64,000 nt of DNA, from contig NZ_KB903825.1 of assembly GCF_000379825.1 (NCBI RefSeq), positions 62,001 through 126,000 of the forward strand, in the 5' to 3' direction. The first letter of the stretch is position 1, and the number at the start of each line of letters is the position of its first letter. Shown here piece by piece: positions 52,068 through 61,224 of this stretch. Below the pieces are notes generated by a model, which searched no databases, was not told the origin of the DNA, and saw only the letters and a program-made list of their open reading frames with translations. The stretch comes from Longispora albida DSM 44784. Its GTDB lineage: Bacteria > Actinomycetota > Actinomycetes > Mycobacteriales > Micromonosporaceae. The translations under genes were made by a program, and so were the position numbers.

Positions 52068-52415
52068 TTACTTAGCGGAGTCGCCGGTACCCGGTTCGCC
52101 GTCGCCGGCGGCCTCGGATCCGTTGTCCTGCTTCGGAGCCACGCGGCCGAACGCCTGCCGGGCGTAGCGGGCAGTGACGCCGTTGCCGATGTCGAGGGTC
52201 ATGCTCTCGTCGTCCAGGGCGATGACCGTGCCATACAAACCACCGATCGTGACGATATCGTCGCCGATGGTGATGCTGGCCTGCTGCTCCATCATTTCCC
52301 GGCGGCGCTTCTGCTGCGGGCGGATGAGGAGGAAGTACATGCCGACGATCAGCGCGCCGAACATCAGGAGCGTGACGAGGCTGCCGCCACCGCCGCCATC
52401 TTGTGCAATAGGCAC
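52068..52415 (-). CDS. yajC: preprotein translocase subunit YajC
   Basis: Small membrane partner of the SecDF complex. The 115 residues have one membrane helix (LVTLLMFGALIVGMYFLLI), then RPQQKRRREM and the conserved segment GDDIVTIGGLYGTVIALDDE. The tail is acidic and Gly-rich. Start ATG at 52415. It lies between ruvB and secD as in other actinobacteria. Confidence 0.95.
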   Translation of the reverse strand: MPIAQDGGGGGSLVTLLMFGALIVGMYFLLIRPQQKRRREMMEQQASITIGDDIVTIGGLYGTVIALDDESMTLDIGNGVTARYARQAFGRVAPKQDNGSEAAGDGEPGTGDSAK

Positions 52416-52511
52416 TTCGTGTTGCCTTCCGGTGTTCCGCGATCAGTGGATCGCGGGGAGTCTAGTCGGTCCCGGAGACCAGCGCCCGTAGTGGCACGGG
52501 TCACGGTCCGG

Positions 52512-53582
52512 TCACGGATCGAGGGTAAAGATATCGGGCGCGTCGTACTGGGCTTGCCCCGCCCGCTCCGGTGGCGTCAGCCCGAGATGTTTCCAGGCCG
52601 CCGCGGTGGCCATCCGGCCGCGCGGAGTACGGGCGAGCAGCCCGGCCCGGACCAGGAACGGCTCGCACACCTCCTCCACCGTGTCCGGCTGCTCCCCCAC
52701 CGCGACAGCGAGGGTCGACAGGCCCACCGGCCCGCCGCCGAACGAGGTGACCAGCGCGCGCAGCACCGCACGGTCGAGCCGGTCGAGCCCCAGCTCGTCG
52801 ACGTCGTAGACCTTGAGCGCCGCCCGGGCGGCGTCCACAGTGACCAGTCCGTCGCCACGGACCTCCGCGTAGTCCCGGACGCGGCGCAGCAGCCGGTTGG
52901 CGATACGTGGCGTGCCCCGCGACCGGCCGGCGATCTCGATGGCGCCGTCGTCGGTGACCTCGACGTCGAGGATGCGCGCCGAGCGGTGCAGGATGTGCCG
53001 GAGCGCCTCCGGCTCGTAGAAGTCCAGGTGCGCCACGAAACCGAACCGGTCGCGCATCGGCCCGGTGAGCAGCCCGGCCCGCGTGGTCGCGCCGACCAGC
53101 GTGAACGGCTCCACATCGAGCGGGATGGCCGTCGCGCCCGGGCCCTTGCCGACGATGACGTCGACCCGGAAGTCCTCCATCGCCGAGTACAGCAGCTCCT
53201 CGGCCGGCTTGGCGATGCGGTGGATCTCGTCGATGAACAGCACGTCGCCGGGGCCGAGGCCGGTGAGGATCGCGGCCAGGTCGCCAGAGCGCTCGATCGC
53301 GGGGCCGGAGGTCATCCGCAGCCCCGTACCCAGCTCGGCCGCCACGATCATGGCCAGGGTCGTCTTCCCGAGGCCGGGCGGGCCGGACAGCAGGATGTGG
53401 TCGGGCGGGGAGCCGCGGCGGATCGCGCCCTGGAGGAGCACCTGGAGCTGCTCGCGGACCCGGTGCTGGGCGATGAACTCGTCCAGCCGCTTCGGCCGGA
53501 CGCTGCGCTCCAGGTCGGCCTCCTCGTCGGTGACCTCAGGGGAGATCAGCCGGGAACCGTCCTCGAAGTACTCCTCGCTCAC
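52512..53582 (-). CDS. ruvB: Holliday junction branch migration helicase RuvB
   Basis: AAA+ motor of branch migration, 356 residues. Walker [19 protein letters not shown], Walker [11 protein letters not shown], arginine-finger region [16 protein letters not shown] and a C-terminal winged helix ([20 protein letters not shown]) are present. Its start overlaps the ruvA stop by four bases. Confidence 0.97.
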   Translation of the reverse strand: MSEEYFEDGSRLISPEVTDEEADLERSVRPKRLDEFIAQHRVREQLQVLLQGAIRRGSPPDHILLSGPPGLGKTTLAMIVAAELGTGLRMTSGPAIERSGDLAAILTGLGPGDVLFIDEIHRIAKPAEELLYSAMEDFRVDVIVGKGPGATAIPLDVEPFTLVGATTRAGLLTGPMRDRFGFVAHLDFYEPEALRHILHRSARILDVEVTDDGAIEIAGRSRGTPRIANRLLRRVRDYAEVRGDGLVTVDAARAALKVYDVDELGLDRLDRAVLRALVTSFGGGPVGLSTLAVAVGEQPDTVEEVCEPFLVRAGLLARTPRGRMATAAAWKHLGLTPPERAGQAQYDAPDIFTLDP

Positions 53583-54199
53583 CGCGTGCGCCCGAGGAGA
53601 CGGATCGCCTGCTTGAGCAGCGCCGCGACCGGCGGCACCGGCTCACCCTTCTCCAGCGAGCCCGCGACGGCCGTCACTGCGGCCTCGGCGTCCCGCGCCG
53701 CCCAGCCGAGCCCCATCAGTGCCTGGCGGACCTGCTCCTGCCAGACCGGGCCGGTGCCCACAGTGGTCACTCCGCCCTCGTCGAGGACGGCCACGGCACC
53801 GATCCGGTCCCGCAGCTCCAGGACCAGGCGCTCGGCGCCCTTCTTGCCGATGCCGGGCACCCGGGTGAGCGCGGCGGTGTCCGACGTGGCGATGGCCGTG
53901 CGCACCGCGTCCGGGCTGTGCACGGCGAGGACGGCCTGTGCGAGCTTCGGCCCGACACCGCTGGCCGTCTGGAGCAGCTCGAAGAGAGCCTTGGCGTCGT
54001 CGTCGGGGAAGCCGTACAGCGTCAGGGAGTCCTCCCTGACCACCAGGCTGGCCGCCAGCCGGGCCTGCTGGCCGACCCGCAGCTCCGCCAGGGTGGCCGG
54101 CGAGCAGTGCAACGCGAGCCCGACCCCGCCGACCTCGACCACCACGACATCCGGCCCGACCGTCGTGACCTGGCCCCGCACGCTGGCGATCACCGCCAT
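53579..54199 (-). CDS. ruvA: Holliday junction protein RuvA
   Basis: Tetrameric junction-binding protein. The 206 residues comprise an OB domain ([20 protein letters not shown]), a helix-hairpin-helix domain ([17 protein letters not shown] and [19 protein letters not shown]) and a C-terminal RuvB-binding domain. Start ATG at 54199, overlapping ruvC by 10 nt. Confidence 0.97.
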   Translation of the reverse strand: MAVIASVRGQVTTVGPDVVVVEVGGVGLALHCSPATLAELRVGQQARLAASLVVREDSLTLYGFPDDDAKALFELLQTASGVGPKLAQAVLAVHSPDAVRTAIATSDTAALTRVPGIGKKGAERLVLELRDRIGAVAVLDEGGVTTVGTGPVWQEQVRQALMGLGWAARDAEAAVTAVAGSLEKGEPVPPVAALLKQAIRLLGRTR

Positions 54200-54726
54200 C
54201 CTCCTGTCTGTGTCGTCCGCTGCGCCCGGATCGCAGCCGCGAGCCGGGCCTGGGTACCGCCCCGCCAGATGTGGCAGATCGCCAGGGCGAGCGCGTCGGC
54301 GGCGTCCGCGGGCCTCGGCGCGACCTTGAGCTGGAGCAGCCGGGTCACCATCGTCGTGACCTGCGCCTTGTCCGCCGTCCCGGAACCGGTGACGGCCGCC
54401 TTCACCTCGCTCGGCGTGTACGTCACCGCTGGCAGGCCAGCGCTGGCCGCCGCGAGCAGCGCGATGCCGCTGGCCTGGGCCGTGCCGATCACTGACTGGA
54501 CATTGTGCTGGCTGAACACCCGCTCGACCGCCACCTGCTCAGGCTGCCAGGCCTCGATCAGCCTCCGCAGGCCGGTGTCGACGGTGAGCAGCCGCAGGGC
54601 CAGATCCTCGTCCGGGTCGGAGCGGATCACCTCGACGTGCACGAGCCTGCACGGCCGGCCCGGCAGGCCCTCGACCACGCCGACCCCGCACCGGGTCAGC
54701 CCCGGGTCGACGCCCAGCACCCGCAC
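54190..54726 (-). CDS. ruvC: Holliday junction endonuclease RuvC
   Basis: Resolves Holliday junctions. The 178 residues have catalytic acids in [13 protein letters not shown] (Asp7), [13 protein letters not shown] (Glu) and the C-terminal [13 protein letters not shown] pair. Start GTG at 54726. First gene of the ruvCAB operon, read from a promoter sharing a palindrome with the cupin gene. Confidence 0.96.
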   Translation of the reverse strand: MRVLGVDPGLTRCGVGVVEGLPGRPCRLVHVEVIRSDPDEDLALRLLTVDTGLRRLIEAWQPEQVAVERVFSQHNVQSVIGTAQASGIALLAAASAGLPAVTYTPSEVKAAVTGSGTADKAQVTTMVTRLLQLKVAPRPADAADALALAICHIWRGGTQARLAAAIRAQRTTQTGGWR

Positions 54727-54772
54727 GGCGAGCCTCCCTCAAGATCCAGCGAACACCTGTTCGGCCGAACCT

Positions 54773-54782
54773 ACCCTAGGGT
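54773..54782. promoter_or_regulatory. palindromic bidirectional -10 element
   Basis: ACCCTAGGGT is a perfect 10-bp palindrome. It carries TAGGGT on the plus strand (54777-54782, for the cupin gene) and on the minus strand (54773-54778, for ruvC). On the plus side the ATG at 54789 is the seventh base after the box. Confidence 0.6.
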
Positions 54783-54788
54783 TACGAC

Positions 54789-55115
54789 ATGCGTCTTATC
54801 GAACACGCCTACACCGCCCCCAGTGGCGAGCCCAACCACTACGTCAGTCATCTGGTCACAAAGGACATGTCCGTCGGCACGTACTCCATCCCGGCCGGCG
54901 GGGTCGACGACCAGGGAGTGCACCGCGAGGACGAGATCTACGCGGTGACCAGCGGCCGGGCCCGGATCGTGACCAGCGACGGGGAGGCTGAGGTCGGCCC
55001 CGGTTCCGTCATCTTCGTCCCCGGCGGCGAGGAGCACCGTTTCGTCGACATCACCGAGGACCTGACGCTGCTCGTGTTCTTCGCCCCGCCGTACTCGGGC
55101 CGGATCGAGGAATAG
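54789..55115 (+). CDS. cupin domain protein
   Basis: Single conserved cupin barrel, 108 residues, function unknown. Motif 1 is degenerate but has VHREDEIYAVTSGRARI (about residues 41-57). Motif 2 is GSVIFVPGGEEHRFVDI (residues about 73-89). The histidines and glutamate could bind a metal. It has no signal peptide. The predicted start is leaderless (see the palindromic -10). It is convergent with yebC. Confidence 0.85.
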   Translation: MRLIEHAYTAPSGEPNHYVSHLVTKDMSVGTYSIPAGGVDDQGVHREDEIYAVTSGRARIVTSDGEAEVGPGSVIFVPGGEEHRFVDITEDLTLLVFFAPPYSGRIEE

Positions 55116-55126
55116 TCCTGACACGG

Positions 55127-55158
55127 CTGTGCCCCGGCCGAACCCGGCCGGGGCACAG
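55127..55158. terminator. bidirectional terminator between the cupin gene and yebC
   Basis: CTGTGCCCCGGCCG and CGGCCGGGGCACAG form a perfect 14-bp stem with a 4-nt loop, between convergent genes. Confidence 0.8.
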
Positions 55159-55173
55159 TACGCGGCAGGAGGA

Positions 55174-55926
55174 TCAGTCGTCGAGCTTGGCCATGATCTC
55201 GTCGCTGACGTCGAAGTTCGCGTAGACGTTCTGCACGTCGTCGCTGTCCTCCAGCGCGTCGATCAGCTTGAAGATCTTCCGCGCGCCCTCCTCGTCCAGC
55301 GGGACGCTGAGGGTCGGCAGGAAGCTCGAATCGGCCGACTCGTAGTCGATGCCGGCGTCCTGGAGCGCCGTGCGCACCGCGACCAGGTCACCGGCCTCGC
55401 TCACGACCTCGAACTCGTCACCGAGGTCGTTGCACTCCTCCGCACCGGCGTCGAGCACGGCGTCGAGAATGTCGTCCTCGGTCTTGCCGTTCTTGGCGAC
55501 GATCACGACACCCTTGCGGTTGAACATGTACGCCACGCTGCCCGGGTCGGCGAGGTTGCCGCCGTTACGGCTGAGCGCGGTACGCACCTCGGCAGCCGCC
55601 CGGTTCTTGTTGTCGGTGAGGCACTCGATGAGGATCGCCACACCGTTCGGGCCGTAGCCCTCGTACATGATCGTCTGCCAGTCGGCGCCGCCGGCCTCGG
55701 CACCCGAGCCGCGCTTGACGGCGCGGTCGATGTTGTCGTTCGGCACCGAGCTCTTCTTCGCCTTCTGGATGGCGTCGAACAGCGTCGGGTTGCCGGTGGG
55801 GTCACCGCCGCCAGTACGAGCGGCAACCTCGATGTTCTTGATCAGCTTCGCGAACATCTTGCCGCGCTTGGCGTCGACGACGGCCTTCTTGTGCTTGGTG
55901 GTAGCCCATTTGGAGTGGCCGCTCAT
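55174..55926 (-). CDS. yebC: YebC/PmpR family transcriptional regulator
   Basis: Widely conserved protein, related to translation and transcription control. From ATG at 55926 ([20 protein letters not shown]) it has 250 residues, the normal size. The signature [30 protein letters not shown] and FNRKGVV segments are intact. It sits just after pdxT and before the cupin and ruvC genes, the standard actinobacterial context. Confidence 0.96.
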   Translation of the reverse strand: MSGHSKWATTKHKKAVVDAKRGKMFAKLIKNIEVAARTGGGDPTGNPTLFDAIQKAKKSSVPNDNIDRAVKRGSGAEAGGADWQTIMYEGYGPNGVAILIECLTDNKNRAAAEVRTALSRNGGNLADPGSVAYMFNRKGVVIVAKNGKTEDDILDAVLDAGAEECNDLGDEFEVVSEAGDLVAVRTALQDAGIDYESADSSFLPTLSVPLDEEGARKIFKLIDALEDSDDVQNVYANFDVSDEIMAKLDD

Positions 55927-55949
55927 CTGTTCCAAATCCTCCGTAGTCG

Positions 55950-56561
55950 TCAGCGACCGGCGGCGCGCACCATGTCCACGAACAGGCTGTGCACGCGAAG
56001 GTCCCCGGTCAGCTCGGGGTGGAACGCCGTCGCCAGCAGGTTCCCCTGCTTCACGGCCACGATCGTACCGTCAGCCTCTCCGCCGCTGATCCGGGCGAGT
56101 ACCTCTACGCCCTCGCCGACCGATTCGACCTTCGGTGCCCGGATGAACACGGCGTGGAACGGGTCGCCTTCCAGGCCCTCGATGTCCACGTCAGCCTCGA
56201 ACGAGTCGACCTGCCGCCCGAAGGCGTTGCGGCGCACGACCATGTCGATCCCGCCGAAGGTGACCTGGTCGTCGCGGCCGTCCAGCACCTCGTCGGCCAG
56301 CATGATCATGCCCGCGCAGGAACCGTAGACCGGCATGCCGCCCTTGATCCGCTCCCGGATCGGGTCCAGCAGCCCGAAGATGCCGACCAGCTTGCTCATG
56401 GTCGTGGACTCCCCGCCGGGGATGACCAGCCCGTGCACGGTGGCGAGCTCCTCGGGGCGGCGGACCGGCCTGGCCACCACGTCGCACTCGGCGAGGGCTT
56501 CCAGGTGCTCGCGGGAGTCGCCCTGGAGGGCGAAGACACCAATGATCAGATCGTCGTTCAC
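55950..56561 (-). CDS. pdxT: pyridoxal 5'-phosphate synthase glutaminase subunit
   Basis: Supplies ammonia to PdxS. From GTG at 56561 ([20 protein letters not shown]) it has 203 residues. The class I-like triad is cysteine in [12 protein letters not shown] and His/Glu in [21 protein letters not shown] is the oxyanion region. An ATG 33 bases upstream is possible. It is separated from pdxS by 342 nt, which hold repeat copy 3. Confidence 0.95.
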   Translation of the reverse strand: MNDDLIIGVFALQGDSREHLEALAECDVVARPVRRPEELATVHGLVIPGGESTTMSKLVGIFGLLDPIRERIKGGMPVYGSCAGMIMLADEVLDGRDDQVTFGGIDMVVRRNAFGRQVDSFEADVDIEGLEGDPFHAVFIRAPKVESVGEGVEVLARISGGEADGTIVAVKQGNLLATAFHPELTGDLRVHSLFVDMVRAAGR

Positions 56562-56903
56562 GTTCCACACCTTACGGCTGCCGGAGGGCTGAGGGTATCG
56601 ACGCTTCATCGACACCGTTCCCGCATCCCGCTGACCGGCCACACCCGGCCGGGCGTCACCTCAGCCCGCCGGCCAGGCCAGCGAGGCGAACGGTCACCGG
56701 ATGCGGCAGAGTGCCCCGCTACCAGTACAAACACAGAATTTTGATCTTGCCCTTGACCCCAGACCTTGATCTTGCCTTTGATCTAAGGCGAAGTGGCCCG
56801 CTGTAGCTGGGGCTGGCAAGCGTCGCGGCCTCCCTCGTACCGGTGTTGTACGTGGGAGGCCGCGACGCGCAGTCCAGCGTCAGCTACAGCGGGTCCAAAC
56901 GGT
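56562..56903. other. intergenic region between pdxS and pdxT
   Basis: A 342-nt gap, unusual because pdxS and pdxT normally sit close together. The left half (56562-56720) should contain the pdxT promoter, but I cannot fix a convincing -35/-10 pair. The right half holds structured repeat copy 3, which separates the two genes. No open frame looks coding. Confidence 0.6.
56722..56893 (+). repeat. structured dispersed element, copy 3 (divergent stems)
   Basis: CCAGTA is at 56722-56727, followed by a long GATC-rich leader (about 56740-56784), then TAAGGCGAAGTGG. The outer arms are 56797-56816 and 56874-56893 (CCCGCTGTAGCTGGGGCTGG with its complement, one G·T and one mismatch). They share only the first nine or ten bases or so with copies 1 and 2. 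The inner arms are 56820-56834 and 56854-56868 (15 bp), then T·T, CGTAC-CGGTGTT-GTACG. The internal loop is CAA / GCAGT. The element ends 10 nt before the pdxS stop. Stems have changed on both sides while loops are kept. Confidence 0.85.
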
Positions 56904-57794
56904 CTACCAGCCGCGTTCGGCTAGGCGGTGGGGCTGGGGGATCTCGTCGACGTTGATGCCGACCATCGCCTCGCCCAGGCCACGCGAGACCTTCGCCAGC
57001 ACGTCCGGGTCGTCGAAGAAGGTGGTGGCCTTGACGATCGCGGCGGCGCGCTGCTCCGGGTTGCCCGACTTGAAGATGCCGGAGCCGACGAAGACGCCCT
57101 CGGCGCCGAGCTGCATCATCATCGCGGCGTCGGCCGGGGTGGCGATGCCGCCGGCGGTGAAGAGCACCACCGGGAGCTTGCCGCTCTCGGCGACCTCCTT
57201 GACCAGCTCGTACGGGGCCTGGAGCTCCTTGGCGGCGACGTACAGCTCGTCCTCGGGGAGGGAGGACAGGCGGCGGATCTCGCCACGGATCTTGCGCATG
57301 TGGGTGGTGGCGTTGGAGACGTCACCGGTGCCGGCCTCGCCCTTGGAGCGGATCATGGCCGCGCCCTCGGTGATCCGGCGGAGTGCCTCGCCCAGGTTGG
57401 TCGCGCCGCAGACGAAGGGAACCGTGAAGTTCCACTTGTCGATGTGGTTGGCGTAGTCGGCCGGGGTGAGGACCTCGGACTCGTCGATGTAGTCGACACC
57501 GAGGGACTGGATGATCTGGGCCTCGACGAAGTGGCCGATGCGGGCCTTGGCCATCACGGGGATGGAGACGGCGTTGATGATGCCGTCGATCATGTCGGGG
57601 TCGCTCATCCGGGACACGCCGCCCTGCGCGCGGATGTCGGCGGGGACCCGCTCCAGCGCCATGACGGCGACGGCGCCAGCGTCCTCGGCGATCTTGGCCT
57701 GCTCAGCGTTGACCACGTCCATGATCACGCCGCCCTTGAGCATCTCGGCCATGCCTCGCTTGACGCGGGCGGTACCGGTGACAGTCTCAGTCAA
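56904..57794 (-). CDS. pdxS: pyridoxal 5'-phosphate synthase subunit PdxS
   Basis: Makes PLP from ribose 5-phosphate, glyceraldehyde 3-phosphate and ammonia. I choose the TTG at 57794 ([20 protein letters not shown]), with AAGGAG 5 nt before it, giving 296 residues. Conserved are [22 protein letters not shown], the lysine in [13 protein letters not shown], and [17 protein letters not shown] frame to 57836 is open, but its start lacks a ribosome-binding site. Confidence 0.96.
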   Translation of the reverse strand: MTETVTGTARVKRGMAEMLKGGVIMDVVNAEQAKIAEDAGAVAVMALERVPADIRAQGGVSRMSDPDMIDGIINAVSIPVMAKARIGHFVEAQIIQSLGVDYIDESEVLTPADYANHIDKWNFTVPFVCGATNLGEALRRITEGAAMIRSKGEAGTGDVSNATTHMRKIRGEIRRLSSLPEDELYVAAKELQAPYELVKEVAESGKLPVVLFTAGGIATPADAAMMMQLGAEGVFVGSGIFKSGNPEQRAAAIVKATTFFDDPDVLAKVSRGLGEAMVGINVDEIPQPHRLAERGW

Positions 57795-57881
57795 CGCTGA
57801 CTCCTTGGTGCAGGGTGGAAGAAGGTTCACCCTCATGTTACGTCGCGGCCTAGCGGGGCTCGCGCGCCCGTGTGACAGGTC

Positions 57882-58343
57882 TCACGGCGCCAGTGTGGGT
57901 TCCTCCATGTCGAAAAACGCAGGCCGGGGGTGCTTTCTGGCCAGGCGGAGCATCCGGACCCATTTCCGCCGCCGGGTGTTCAGCGCGTCGCGCACCAGAT
58001 CCTCGTGTACCTGGCGGGCCAGCGCGACCCTCCGGCTCGTCGTCTCCACGTCGCCGGCCTCCGCCTTGCCCTGCCAGGCGCGGAGCTGGCGGGTCAGGTC
58101 GTTCTCGGCGGCCACGCGGTCCTCCGGCCCGGCCGCGAGGGCAGCGGCGGCCGCCTCACGGAGCTCGGGGTGCTCGCCGTCGGCGAGGTTCACCGCGGCG
58201 ACGGCCCGGCGGACGAGCTGGGCGTCCAGGGCCGCGGCGGCGGCCGTCACCCGGGCGTGCAGCCGGTCGACCCGGGCTGCGAGCCAGGTGACGTAGGTTG
58301 CCACCAGCACTACGGCCAGTACGACGGCCACGACCCACCACAT
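57882..58343 (-). CDS. LemA-like membrane protein
   Basis: Function unknown. The 153 residues have an N-terminal membrane helix (WWVVAVVLAVVLVATYVTWL) followed by a helical, coiled-coil-rich cytoplasmic part (ARVDRLHARVTAAAAALDAQ, AENDLTRQLRAWQGKAE), as in LemA proteins. The LemA assignment is inference. Genes of this kind lie next to the pimA cluster in many actinobacteria. Confidence 0.65.
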   Translation of the reverse strand: MWWVVAVVLAVVLVATYVTWLAARVDRLHARVTAAAAALDAQLVRRAVAAVNLADGEHPELREAAAAALAAGPEDRVAAENDLTRQLRAWQGKAEAGDVETTSRRVALARQVHEDLVRDALNTRRRKWVRMLRLARKHPRPAFFDMEEPTLAP

Positions 58344-58415
58344 GCTGCCGGAGTCTAGGGCAGAGCCGGGGCCCGGGGACCGCGGCGCCCTCCGGGTCCA
58401 TGTACGGGAGCAGGT

Positions 58416-59573
58416 TTACGGCAGGCCGGCCAGGCGGGCGTCGAGTTCCGGGTCGTCGCCCACGACCACGCCCGTCGTCGCCGAGATCGCGGTCGCGTAG
58501 ACCTCGACGATGCGCTTGGCGACGACCGGCCAGTCGTACGCCGACACCGCCCTGGACGCGCCCGCCGACAGCTCTGCCCTGCGGCCCGGATCGTCCAGCA
58601 GTGCCGCGAGCTGGGCCGCGAGCGCGTCAGCGTCGCCGACCGGGAAGACCTCGCCACCCCGGCCGTCGTCGAGGACGCGGCGGAACGCGTCGATGTCGCT
58701 CGCGAGGATCGTCGCCCCGGCCGCCATCGCCTCGGTCAGGATCATGCCGAAGGACTCGCCGCCGATGTTCGGGGCCACGTACACGTCGAGGCTGCGCAGC
58801 ATCCGGGCCCGGTCCTCGTCGGACACCTTGCCGAGGTAGGTCAGGCGTTCGCGGACGATCTCCGGCATGTCCACTTCGGACAGTTCTCCAGGGCCGGCCA
58901 GCAGGAGCCGCAGGCCGGGCCGGTCCGGCGCGATCTGGGCGAAGGCCCTGACCAGCACGTCGAAGCCCTTGCGCGGCTCATTGAACCGGCCGAGGAACCC
59001 GACGGTGCCGCCGTCCCCCGGCCAGCCGTCGAGCGGGGGCACGCCGGCGAAGGCGCTGACGGCCACACCGTTCGGGATCTCCACCGCCCCGCCGCCCAGG
59101 TGCTCGACCTGCACCTTCCGCGCCAGGGCGCTCACGGCGATCCGGGCGGTGATCTTCTCCAGGACGAGCTGGAGCAGGCTCGCGCCCGCCGCCATCGTCC
59201 GCGAGCGGGTCATCGCGGTGTGGAAGGTCGCCACCACGGGGCCACGGGCGGCCAGCGTCGCCATCATCGACAGGCTCGGGGTCACCGGCTCGTGCACGTG
59301 CAGCACGTCGAACTGGCCCCTGGCCAGCCAGCGCCGCACCCGGGCGGCCGAGATCGGGCCGAAGGTCAGCCGGGCCACCGAGCCGTTGTACTTCACCGCG
59401 ACAGCCCGGCCCGCCGACACCGCGTACGGCGGCAGCTCCCGCTCGTCCTCCGCCGGGGCGAGCACGCTGACCTCGTGGCCGAGGGCGATCAGCGCCTCGG
59501 CGAGGTCACGGATGTGGTACTGGACGCCGCCGGGGACGTCGAAGGAGTACGGGCACACGATGCCGATCCGCAT
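58416..59573 (-). CDS. pimA: phosphatidylinositol alpha-mannosyltransferase PimA
   Basis: Adds the first mannose to phosphatidylinositol on the inner membrane face. The 385 residues (GT-B fold, GT4 family) have PYSFDVPGGVQYHIRDLAEAL, FDVLHVHEPVTPSLSM, VGFLGRFNEPRKGFDVLV and the EX7E motif in GGESFGMILTEAMAAG. Start ATG at 59573, just after the acyltransferase stop. Third gene of the pgsA-acyltransferase-pimA operon. Confidence 0.94.
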   Translation of the reverse strand: MRIGIVCPYSFDVPGGVQYHIRDLAEALIALGHEVSVLAPAEDERELPPYAVSAGRAVAVKYNGSVARLTFGPISAARVRRWLARGQFDVLHVHEPVTPSLSMMATLAARGPVVATFHTAMTRSRTMAAGASLLQLVLEKITARIAVSALARKVQVEHLGGGAVEIPNGVAVSAFAGVPPLDGWPGDGGTVGFLGRFNEPRKGFDVLVRAFAQIAPDRPGLRLLLAGPGELSEVDMPEIVRERLTYLGKVSDEDRARMLRSLDVYVAPNIGGESFGMILTEAMAAGATILASDIDAFRRVLDDGRGGEVFPVGDADALAAQLAALLDDPGRRAELSAGASRAVSAYDWPVVAKRIVEVYATAISATTGVVVGDDPELDARLAGLP

Positions 59574-59575
59574 GC

Positions 59576-60478
59576 TCAATTCTCGTCCACCGCCGCCACC
59601 GCGGTCTGGCCGGCCTTCTCGTCCAGCCACAGCTTCTGGAGCATGTGCCAGTCCTCGGGGTGCTCGGCGATGCCCTTGGCGAGCGAGTCGGCCACCGTCT
59701 GGGTGAGGGCCGCGGCGCGCTCGGCGAGGGAGCCGTGTTCCGGTACGGGGAGGGGGCCTTCGAGCCTGCCGCACGCCGCGTCCGGTTCGTACCACATCGA
59801 GACGGTGTAGAGCGGGGCTCCCGTGCGCAGGGCCAGCAGGGCCGGGCCGACCGGCATCCGGGTACGCCCGCCGAAGAAGGTCACCTCGACGCCACGGCGG
59901 GACAGGTCACGGTCGGCGAGCAGCGGTACGAGATGACCGGCGGCCACCCGTTCCACCAGGACCTCCATCGGTGCCCGGTCGCCGCCCCGCTCAGGGATGA
60001 TCTGCATGCCCAGGCCCTCGCGGAAGGCGAGGAACTTGCGGTACACGCTCTCGGGCTTGAGGCGCTCGGCGACCGTGGTGAGCGGGATGCCGTTCGCGGC
60101 CGCCCAGGCGCCCGCCGCGTCCCAGTTGCCGCCGTGCGGGAGTGCGACCACCGCGCCCTCGCCGGCCTGCGCGTGCTTGATCAGGATGTCGCCGCCGTCG
60201 AGGCGGAAGCCCCGGGCGATCTGCTCCCTGCTGCGGGAGGGCAGCCGGAAGGCCTCCATCCAGTACCGGGCGTAGGAGCGCATCCCTGCCCGGGTCAGCG
60301 CGGCCAGGTCGGCGCCGGGCGCGACGCGGGCCAGGTTGCGCTCCAGGCGCTGGACCCCGGGGCCGCGCTTGCGGGCGGCCCGGTCGGCTCCGGCACGGAA
60401 CAGTGCCCTGGCCACGCCCTCCGGGAGCGCGCGGACCAGGCGCCAGGCAGCTGTGTACGCGAGCTCCTGGGCGTTCAC
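59576..60478 (-). CDS. phosphatidylinositol mannoside acyltransferase
   Basis: Adds a fatty acid to phosphatidylinositol mannoside (mycobacterial PatA type). From GTG at 60478 it has 300 residues. The LPLAT HX4D motif is LPHGGNWDAAG (about residues 128-138), followed by the glutamate-bearing PERGGDRAPMEVLVE and PLLADRDLSRRGVEVTFFG. The start overlaps the pgsA stop as GTGA. Confidence 0.92.
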   Translation of the reverse strand: MNAQELAYTAAWRLVRALPEGVARALFRAGADRAARKRGPGVQRLERNLARVAPGADLAALTRAGMRSYARYWMEAFRLPSRSREQIARGFRLDGGDILIKHAQAGEGAVVALPHGGNWDAAGAWAAANGIPLTTVAERLKPESVYRKFLAFREGLGMQIIPERGGDRAPMEVLVERVAAGHLVPLLADRDLSRRGVEVTFFGGRTRMPVGPALLALRTGAPLYTVSMWYEPDAACGRLEGPLPVPEHGSLAERAAALTQTVADSLAKGIAEHPEDWHMLQKLWLDEKAGQTAVAAVDEN

Positions 60479-61080
60479 CTGGTGGCCTGCCTGTACACGT
60501 GGGCCATCCGCTGCCAGACCGTGATCAGGGACAGGACGGCGAGCAGCCACAGGGCGCCGTCCATGAACCACGGCCACGCCATCGAGCCGAGGCCGCCGAT
60601 CCCGATCAGGATCAGCCGCTCCGGCCGCTCGGCGACGCCCACGTTGCAGGTCATCCCGAGGCCCTCGGCGCGGGCCTTGGCGTAGGAGACGACCTGGCCG
60701 AGGACGAGCGCCAGCAGGGCGGCGCCGGCGGCCCACGGCCGGTCCTGCGTGCCGAGCCAGAAGGCGAGCGAGCCGAAGATCGCGCCGTCGGCGACCCGGT
60801 CCATCGTCGAGTCGAGGAAGGCGCCGAACGTGCTGCCGCCGCCCTTCGCCCGGGCCATCGCGCCGTCGACCAGGTCGGTGAGGCAGCTCAGCGTGACGAT
60901 GATCAGGCCGGTGAGGATGTGGCCGCGGGTCACGAAACCCAGGCAGCCGATGAGCACGCCGGCGGTACCGGCCACGGTGACGGTGTTGGGCGAGACGCCG
61001 GCGCGGACGAGGGCCGCGCCGACCGGGTCCAGCACGCGGGCCGCCCCGGCCCGCCCGAACACACTGAGAAGCTTTGCCAT
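60475..61080 (-). CDS. pgsA: phosphatidylinositol phosphate synthase
   Basis: CDP-alcohol phosphotransferase that makes the phosphatidylinositol precursor of the mannosides. The 201 residues have the family motif DLVDGAMARAKGGGSTFGAF followed by LDSTMDRVADG, with DGxxAR and the paired aspartates intact. Five or six membrane helices follow. Start ATG at 61080. It is the first gene of the operon and diverges from the EF-G-like gene. Confidence 0.94.
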   Translation of the reverse strand: MAKLLSVFGRAGAARVLDPVGAALVRAGVSPNTVTVAGTAGVLIGCLGFVTRGHILTGLIIVTLSCLTDLVDGAMARAKGGGSTFGAFLDSTMDRVADGAIFGSLAFWLGTQDRPWAAGAALLALVLGQVVSYAKARAEGLGMTCNVGVAERPERLILIGIGGLGSMAWPWFMDGALWLLAVLSLITVWQRMAHVYRQATR

Positions 61081-61128
61081 GTCGGGCTACACGATACGGG
61101 CCAACTGCCAGAGGCCTGACGTCGGCCA

Positions 61129-61152
61129 GGTAGCGTCAAGGGTTGCGCTACC
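61129..61152. promoter_or_regulatory. inverted repeat in the pgsA/EF-G-like divergent region
   Basis: GGTAGCG (61129-61135) and CGCTACC (61146-61152) with a 10-nt spacer, in the 144-nt gap between pgsA and the EF-G-like gene. TTGCGC (61143-61148) and TGGAAT 18 nt later could be the rightward promoter. May be an operator. Confidence 0.35.
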
Positions 61153-61224
61153 CGGTCTTCCGGGTATGGAATCGGACACAGAGTCGTGACACCGGTCACA
61201 CTCCGTCGATCTTGGGAGGGACGA

